A stretch of 27,991 nt of DNA from CAZWCX01 sp964632945 (GTDB lineage Bacteria > Planctomycetota > MHYJ01 > WSZJ01 > CAZWCX01). A program made the translations under genes and the position numbers. The notes under the pieces are model-generated. The model was not told the DNA's origin. It did no database searches and saw only the letters and a list, made by a program, of their open reading frames with translations. The DNA is taken from positions 1 through 27,991 of the forward strand of contig CAZWCX010000100.1 of assembly GCA_964632945.1 (NCBI GenBank), written 5' to 3'. How positions within the stretch are numbered: the stretch's first letter is position 1; the number at the start of each line of letters is the position of its first letter. Positions 22,861 through 27,991 of the stretch are shown in pieces.

Positions 22861-24806
22861 GGATCCCTCCGCACCGCCAGGTTCCCTCCGATCGCAGCCG
22901 CCGACGCCTCTTCCACCGCGCGGAAGACCTCCGCGGTCTCGATGCGCGTCATGCAGCGGTGGTCGATCGGGCACTCGCGCAGAAAGCAGGGGCTGCACTC
23001 GACCGGTTTGCGCAGGAGCACGTGATTCGATCCGTAGGGCGGCGTGTTCACGGGATCGGTGGGACCGAAGATGGCCACGATCCGGGTTCCGACCGCCTGG
23101 GCGACGTGCATGGGGCCGGTGTCGTTGGTGACGAGGAGCCGGCAACGCTGGAGGAGGGCGGAGAGTCGACGAATGCTGGTGCGTCCGGAGAGCGAGACTG
23201 CGGATCCCGCGGGCAGCTGCGCGGCAAGGGCATCTCCCAGCGCCTGTTCGGCGGGGCCGCCCACCACCACGATTCCCGCGCCCAGATCGGCGACGAGGCG
23301 CCGGCCGAGTTCGAGGTATCGCTCGATCGGCCAGCGCTTGGCGTTTCCGTAGGTAGCCCCCGGATTGAACGCGATCACGGTTCGCTGCGCCGGATCGAGT
23401 CCGGCGGATCGGAGCGCCTCCTCGGCCCAGGCCAGGTCTTCCGCCGCGGGTCGGATGACCGGGGCGGCCGGTTCCGCCGGGGTCCCGTCAAACGCGACCA
23501 GCTGCAGGTAGTCCATCACGCGATGGACGTTCCGGGACTTGGGACGCAGCGGGGGCCGGTCCGTCAGCAGCCCGTTCCGCAGCTCCTTGGCGTAGCCGAC
23601 CCGCCGGGGGATGTCCGCTGCCCAGATCGTCAGCGCGGAGTGAAACGAGTTGGGAAGCACGACGGCGAGGTCGAAGCGGCGCTCGCGCAGCGCCGAGACC
23701 CGCTCCAGCCAGGCCAGGATGCCGCGCCAGCCCCGGCCCTTGTGGTAGGGGAGGACTTCATCGACGGACGGGCGACCGGCATAGACGTCGGCCAGATTGG
23801 CCAGCGTGAGCACCGTGATGTGGGCGTCCGGATAGCGGGCGCGCAGGGCGTCAAGCGCCGGGAGGGACATCACCGCGTCCCCCAACCAGTTCACACCCTT
23901 GACCAGAATGCGACGCGGCGGCGCGCCGATCCGTTCGACCTTCGCCGTCCGGGCTTCCCCGGTCAGGGTCCACCACAGCCGATGGACCGCCACGTTGCGG
24001 CGGCACACCTGGACGATCCGGCGCAACGTCTCCCGCGAGGGCCGGTCCGGGCCGAAATACTCACGCAGGAAGCGCAGCCGCGCGCGGCAGGGGACGAGCA
24101 CCCGCAGGCGCGAGAGCTTTTCGACCGAGCGATTCAGTCGAGCGAAGTTCCGGATCCGTCGGTCCGTCGGCAGGGGAGCCCCGACGGTGGATTTCTCCAG
24201 GTCGATCCAGTGGACCGTGCGGCCGGGACCGTAGCCGGATACGAACACGTTTCGGGCATGCAGATCGGCATGGTAGCAGCCCGCATCGTGGAGTCGACGC
24301 AGCGCGCGCGCGACCTCCCTCAGAAGCGCGGCCCGGTCTGCGGCGGGCGGTGGGGAGCCATGGGCTCCGGACAGGACGTGATAGAGGGTGCGTCCTTCCG
24401 GAATCTCTCGGAGCGCGATCTCCCCTCGGTAGACGCCGGGGATGACCCGTTCGAGCTTGAAGGCGAGAATCTCCGGGACGGGCAGCCCGCGGGCGCGCAG
24501 CGCCTCCGTCAGTCGAAGCTCGTCCAGCGGGCGCGATTTGCCCACCATGTACTCGCCGAGCAGGCCGCCGAGGACGCCGCCGCGCCGATAGCGCTTGAGG
24601 ACGACCCGCGGACCGGAGTCCCCGCGCGGTTTCAGCATCGCGCAGGCGCCGCGCCCTTCGAGACGGTCCGCCTTGCCCGCGGCAATGGCATCGCGCGCCC
24701 CGAGCAGCAGCAGATCGGTGAGGTCGGTCCAGTCCGAGCGCACGGCGAGCAGCACCCCGTTCCGCGCCATCACGCGGAACTCCGCGGGCAGGGACAGATC
24801 GGACAT
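22857..24806 (-). CDS. Fusion of LPS kinase-fold domain and heptosyltransferase
   Basis: A 649-residue two-domain protein. Residues about 50-275 are a KdkA/WaaP-like kinase with K71 ('VVLKRY'), catalytic 'HADLHARN' (179-186) and 'WIDLE' (D202). Residues about 297-640 are a GT9 ADP-heptose:LPS heptosyltransferase (WaaF-like): 'ILVKGVNWLGDAVMSLPAL', 'FNPGATYGNAKRWP' (480-493), 'VTNDTGPMHVAQAVG' (559-573) and 'FGPTDPVNTPPYG'. The Cys-rich 'CSPCFLRECPIDHRC' near the end is common in WaaF proteins. One polypeptide could therefore extend the inner core with heptose and phosphorylate it. It is first in the LPS operon, with its own promoter. No frameshift or stop separates the domains, so the fusion looks real. 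Confidence 0.92.
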   Translation of the reverse strand: MSDLSLPAEFRVMARNGVLLAVRSDWTDLTDLLLLGARDAIAAGKADRLEGRGACAMLKPRGDSGPRVVLKRYRRGGVLGGLLGEYMVGKSRPLDELRLTEALRARGLPVPEILAFKLERVIPGVYRGEIALREIPEGRTLYHVLSGAHGSPPPAADRAALLREVARALRRLHDAGCYHADLHARNVFVSGYGPGRTVHWIDLEKSTVGAPLPTDRRIRNFARLNRSVEKLSRLRVLVPCRARLRFLREYFGPDRPSRETLRRIVQVCRRNVAVHRLWWTLTGEARTAKVERIGAPPRRILVKGVNWLGDAVMSLPALDALRARYPDAHITVLTLANLADVYAGRPSVDEVLPYHKGRGWRGILAWLERVSALRERRFDLAVVLPNSFHSALTIWAADIPRRVGYAKELRNGLLTDRPPLRPKSRNVHRVMDYLQLVAFDGTPAEPAAPVIRPAAEDLAWAEEALRSAGLDPAQRTVIAFNPGATYGNAKRWPIERYLELGRRLVADLGAGIVVVGGPAEQALGDALAAQLPAGSAVSLSGRTSIRRLSALLQRCRLLVTNDTGPMHVAQAVGTRIVAIFGPTDPVNTPPYGSNHVLLRKPVECSPCFLRECPIDHRCMTRIETAEVFRAVEEASAAAIGGNLAVRRDP

Positions 24807-24839
24807 GCAGGGACTCCCGGACCCGAAACAGAACCATTT

Positions 24840-24868
24840 ACTGTATCGGCAGTTCGGGAAGGTGTCAA
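24840..24868 (-). promoter_or_regulatory. Sigma70-like promoter of the LPS core operon
   Basis: Minus strand TTGACA (24868-24863), a 17-base spacer and TACAGT (24845-24840), with a start near 24833 and a leader of about 27 bases to ATG 24806. Among the best promoter matches in the window; it lies in the 79-base gap after the kinase gene. Confidence 0.68.
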
Positions 24869-24885
24869 AGGCTATTGCCCGGACT

Positions 24886-26865
24886 TTACGGGGTCCGCGG
24901 GCACAGGGTGAGGAGCGTCCATCCGGCCGTGCGGACGGGCGCGAAGTGCACGGTCACCGGGGCGCCGCCGGCGAAGTCGAGGGCGGGCAGAGAGCCGGGC
25001 TTGCCGCTGTTCACGCCCGCGAGGATGGCGGGCCACCCTTCCGTCGCGGCGGCATCCTGGAGTCGACGGGGCATTCGGAATTCGGCCTTGGGGTGGCAGA
25101 TGAAGGCGCCGTCGGCGCTGACGACGAAGCCGTACGCGCCTTCCCCGAGGCTGAGTTCGTCCAGCCAGCGGCGCAGTTCGTCGAAATACGCGAGGGACAG
25201 GTCGGCGGTCACGACCCCGACCGTGCGATCCGCCCGTTTCAGCGGAACGGAGTAGGTGACCATGGGGATGTCGCCGCCACCGGTGTCCACGAAGGGCTCG
25301 CTCCAGACGGAGGCCTTCCGCTCGATCGGAAGCCGGTACCACTCCCACTCGCGGTAGAGCCGATATCCGGGGGGGAGCAACTGCCGGGCGACGGGCGGAG
25401 TCTCCTTGCGGCAGGCGTAGAGGGCGAACAGATCCCGGGCCGGATCGACCTGGAACGGTTCGAAGGCGGCACAGACTCCGAAGAGGCGGGGTTCCTGGGT
25501 GAGGGCGCCGAGAAGGATCTCGCGCAAGTGCGTCTCCGACCAGTCGCTGCGGCCGGCGACGGCGTGCGCGATGGTCTCCGGGACCGCCGCAAGGCGCCGG
25601 AGGTCGCCGTCGATCCGACCGGCCACCTGGTGGGTCAGGGCCAGTTGCAGCTGCCCGTGCGCCATTGCCAATGCCTGACGCGCGCGCTCCGTGCGCACGG
25701 CGAAGATCGCGCCGGCGGCGACCAGCAGGGTCGCGGAGCCGAGGACGACCGCCACGAGGGCGGCTTGGGCCGGCCGGCGACGCGCCCAACGCACGGCCTG
25801 TTGCGGACCGGAGAGCGGTCGGGCCCGGATCGACTCCCCGGCCAGCCACCGATCGAGGTCCGACGCGAGGTCTTCCGCGGAGGCGTAGCGCCGCTCCGGC
25901 TCCTTCTCGAGACACTTGAGGCAGATGGTCTCGAGGTCCGAGTCGATGCGGGCGTTGTGGATGCGGGGTCGGACCGGATCCCGGTCGAGGACCATCCTCA
26001 TGATCTCGTGGGGGTTGGAGGCGAGAAAGGGAGGGAGGCCGGTGATCATCTCGTACAGGATTGCGCCCAAGCCGTACACGTCGGCGGCGGTGGTGACGTT
26101 CTTCTCTGCGCGCACCTGCTCCGGCGGCATGTATGCTGGCGTGCCGAGGATCGTTCCGCTGACCGTGAGGCGGGCATCGCCGCCGACCTTCTTGGCGAGT
26201 CCGAAGTCGGTCAGGTAAGGATGCCCGTCGCCGTCGAGGAGGATGTTGGCCGGCTTGAGGTCCCGGTGGAGGATGCCGCGCCGATGCGCGAACTGGATCG
26301 CGCGGGCGATGGTCGACATGAGTTCCGCGGCTTCGCGTAGAGGGAGCGGGATGCCGCTCCGGAGCCGGCCGGCGAGGGTCCCGCCTTCGACCAGTTTCAT
26401 ACTGAAGAACCAGCGGCCTTCGTGCTCTCCCACTTCGTGGATCGGGATGATGTTCGGGTGGTCGAGCCCGGCCGCAGCTTCGGCCTCGGCCCGGAACCGG
26501 ATCAGATCCTCCTCGGAGGCGAGTTCCCGGTCGAGCAGCATCTTGAGGGCGACGGTGCGACCGAGGGCGGGTTGGCGGGCCCGGTAGACCACTCCCATGC
26601 CGCCGCGGGCGATTTCGTCCATGATCTCGTAGTCGCGGAATCGACCGGGCACGCCGCGCGGACGTTGCGCGGGAGCGGGCTCGCCGGCGGCGCGGGGCGC
26701 GCGGGTCAGGGTCACCTGCTCCGGGGATGGCGCCGCCGCGGCGGACTCCGGCGGTTGGATCAAGACGGTCCCCGGAAATGCGGCGGGGCCGACGGAGCAG
26801 CGCGTGCACGAGGCGCGCGGATCGTCCGACGCGATCGGAGAGCCGCAGGTTGGACAATCGGTCAC
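24886..26865 (-). CDS. Transmembrane Ser/Thr protein kinase with zinc ribbon and Cache-type sensor
   Basis: A 659-residue protein starting at GTG 26865 after an AGGGGG site. Residues 4-23 form a zinc ribbon (C4-x2-C7, C20-x2-C23). After a Pro/Ala linker comes a complete Hanks-type kinase: G-rich loop 'ARGGMGVVY', K108, catalytic 'HRDLKPAN' (200-207), 'DFG' (220-222), 'GTPAYMPPEQ' and 'ADVYGLGAILYEMITGLPPF'. A single membrane helix (about 367-389) is followed by an extracytoplasmic domain of about 265 residues that looks like dCache ('MVTYSVPLKRADRTVGVVTADLSLAYFDELRRW', 'GAYGFVVSADGAFICHP'). It probably senses a small ligand outside and phosphorylates cytoplasmic targets. It is 8 bases after the M28 peptidase stop, so likely co-transcribed. 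Confidence 0.9.
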   Translation of the reverse strand: MTDCPTCGSPIASDDPRASCTRCSVGPAAFPGTVLIQPPESAAAAPSPEQVTLTRAPRAAGEPAPAQRPRGVPGRFRDYEIMDEIARGGMGVVYRARQPALGRTVALKMLLDRELASEEDLIRFRAEAEAAAGLDHPNIIPIHEVGEHEGRWFFSMKLVEGGTLAGRLRSGIPLPLREAAELMSTIARAIQFAHRRGILHRDLKPANILLDGDGHPYLTDFGLAKKVGGDARLTVSGTILGTPAYMPPEQVRAEKNVTTAADVYGLGAILYEMITGLPPFLASNPHEIMRMVLDRDPVRPRIHNARIDSDLETICLKCLEKEPERRYASAEDLASDLDRWLAGESIRARPLSGPQQAVRWARRRPAQAALVAVVLGSATLLVAAGAIFAVRTERARQALAMAHGQLQLALTHQVAGRIDGDLRRLAAVPETIAHAVAGRSDWSETHLREILLGALTQEPRLFGVCAAFEPFQVDPARDLFALYACRKETPPVARQLLPPGYRLYREWEWYRLPIERKASVWSEPFVDTGGGDIPMVTYSVPLKRADRTVGVVTADLSLAYFDELRRWLDELSLGEGAYGFVVSADGAFICHPKAEFRMPRRLQDAAATEGWPAILAGVNSGKPGSLPALDFAGGAPVTVHFAPVRTAGWTLLTLCPRTP

Positions 26866-26873
26866 GCAACCCC

Positions 26874-27920
26874 CTATTTCGGCGGCACCCGCGGGTTCAC
26901 GAGGTCGTCCACCACCTTCTCGAGCGCCGCGACCACGCGCGCGAAGCGATCGAAGTCGATCTTGTCCACGGTGTCTTCGAAGGAATGATAGTGGGGGTAA
27001 CGGAACGGGGCGGTGTCGGTCACCATCGCGCCCGGGTAGCCGACCTGCCAGAAGGACCAATGATCCGACCACCCGATCCCCGGGAAGAAGTCCGGTACCG
27101 CGGCCCCCTCCGAAGGGAACCGCGCGTGACGGCGGAAGGAGCGGATGGACTCGCGCACGAGGTCGCGGGAACCGTAGTTCCCCACGAACGCAACGAAGTT
27201 TCCGACGGAAGGGTAGAAGAGAGAGAAGGGGAATGGGTACGTCTGGCTGTGGGGGGCATCGGAGTAGTATCCCATCGTTTCCAGGCTCAGCATCGCGACC
27301 ACCTGATCGTTGCGTTGCCGGCAGGCGCGCGCATAGACCAAGCTTCCCATGTCCTCGGTCTGAAAGTGTCCGGGCTCCTCGTTGACGAACTCCACGAATC
27401 GGAGGGTGCGGGCGGGCTTCTTGCCCGCGAAGCGCCGGGCAAGGGCAAGCACGGCGGCGGCGCCCGTCGCGTTGTCGTTCGCTCCCGGGCACTGCACCAC
27501 GGAGTCGTAGTGGCCGCCGATGACGACGATTTCCGCGGCGCGATCCGTGCCGGGGATTTCCACCTCGAGATTGTCGCAGGTGCGCCCGAGTACGGGGTAG
27601 CCCATGCGGCGGACCGCGTATCCCGCTTGGGTGAGCGAGCGTTCGAGGAAGTCCGCCGACTTCACGAGCGCATCGTAGGACTCGACGTTCCGGTTGCCGA
27701 TCTCTGCCGCCAGGGTGGAGACGTCGCGGCGAAGTTCGTCGCGGAGCGCCGCTTCCTCCGCCGTCAGCGGGGCGAGCGGTCCGCGGTGGCTGTCGCCGGG
27801 CATGCGGATCATGGCGAGGTACCCGTACACGAAGAAGAGGGTGAGAACGGTCAGCAGGACCCCGATGCGTCGCGCGGACTTTCGGGACCAGAGCGGGATC
27901 CGGCTCGGCTTGTCGACCAC
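26874..27920 (-). CDS. Membrane-anchored M28 family zinc peptidase
   Basis: A 348-residue protein starting at GTG 27920, with an N-terminal membrane anchor (about 19-38) and an extracytoplasmic M28 aminopeptidase-type domain. Metal ligands of the di-zinc site are visible: H137-x-D139 ('GGHYDS'), D149 ('GANDNATG'), the catalytic/ligand E181-E182 ('FVNEEPGHF'), and H312 ('YHSFEDTVDKID'). M28 enzymes release N-terminal residues from peptides or, in glutaminyl cyclase-like members, cyclise N-terminal Gln; the exact activity is not determined here. An AGAGGT site lies about 12 bases upstream, a little far. The kinase gene follows closely. The 71 bases upstream to the window end show no clear promoter. 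Confidence 0.9.
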   Translation of the reverse strand: MVDKPSRIPLWSRKSARRIGVLLTVLTLFFVYGYLAMIRMPGDSHRGPLAPLTAEEAALRDELRRDVSTLAAEIGNRNVESYDALVKSADFLERSLTQAGYAVRRMGYPVLGRTCDNLEVEIPGTDRAAEIVVIGGHYDSVVQCPGANDNATGAAAVLALARRFAGKKPARTLRFVEFVNEEPGHFQTEDMGSLVYARACRQRNDQVVAMLSLETMGYYSDAPHSQTYPFPFSLFYPSVGNFVAFVGNYGSRDLVRESIRSFRRHARFPSEGAAVPDFFPGIGWSDHWSFWQVGYPGAMVTDTAPFRYPHYHSFEDTVDKIDFDRFARVVAALEKVVDDLVNPRVPPK

Positions 27921-27991
27921 GGGTCCGTTTTCACCTCTAGTGGGTCTTCAATCTTGAGATCCTAGGTTCGGCCGAGGTGATTTTCGCGCCC

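Noticed and set aside
24878..24902. Terminator hairpin (CGGAC/GTCCG) at the end of the Ser/Thr kinase gene
   Set aside because: A short stem with an 8-base loop and no T-tract; too weak to list.
24872..26869. Second long minus-strand frame overlapping the Ser/Thr kinase
   Set aside because: It is the shifted frame of the kinase gene, rich in Arg, with no domain-like sequence.
27921..27991. Promoter upstream of the M28 peptidase
   Set aside because: No -35/-10 pair with acceptable spacing is visible before the window ends.

Overview
The window is GC-rich, gene-dense DNA from a Gram-negative-type bacterium: it carries a four-gene lipopolysaccharide (LPS) core operon and a lipoprotein. The Ser/Thr kinase with a zinc ribbon and a sensor domain, the HEAT-repeat protein and the secreted beta-propeller protein are reminiscent of Planctomycetota or a related phylum; this is inference from gene style only. 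I see no rRNA, tRNA, CRISPR array, insertion sequence or prophage, and no gene-free stretch longer than about 200 bases.

Layout. 28-1004 (-): a thioredoxin-like [2Fe-2S] ferredoxin followed by a YhhN membrane protein. 1081-3420 (+): an acyl-CoA oxidase-like enzyme with a TerB-like N-terminus. 3425-7610 (-): cysteine synthase family protein, a thioredoxin-like protein, a BtuF-like corrinoid-binding protein and a secreted beta-propeller protein. 7803-8570 (+): exported HEAT-repeat protein. 8629-10488 (-): SPFH/band 7 protein and NAD kinase-like protein. 10685-11632 (+): DUF1028 lipoprotein. 11665-12108 (-): small membrane protein. 12234-19053 (+): Ycf46-like AAA+ ATPase, rhomboid-fold membrane protein, and hydantoinase/oxoprolinase subunits A and B. 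19078-24806 (-): LPS core operon with three Kdo-kinase-like domains on two proteins, a heptosyltransferase and two glycosyltransferases. 24886-27920 (-): M28 peptidase and a Ser/Thr kinase with an extracytoplasmic sensor.

The most interesting result is in 5215-6683. Two adjacent, overlapping genes each look broken by one in-frame TGA, and in each the TGA sits exactly where a CxxC-type motif needs a cysteine. The thioredoxin-like protein reads U32-x-x-C35 and the corrinoid-binding protein reads C93-x-x-U96. Coding continues in the same frame, with family-typical sequence, on both sides. Many other genes here end in TGA, so a reassigned code is unlikely. The best reading is two selenocysteine proteins in one operon directly after a cysteine synthase family gene. 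A hairpin suited to a bacterial SECIS follows the first TGA; a weaker one follows the second. The corrinoid-binding selenoprotein is not one I recognise from known selenoproteome lists.

Other architectures of note are the Kdo-kinase/heptosyltransferase fusion, the tandem double LPS kinase, the TerB-acyl-CoA oxidase fusion, a rhomboid-fold protein that seems to lack most catalytic residues, and a divergent promoter region with three GACGTC-centred sites.
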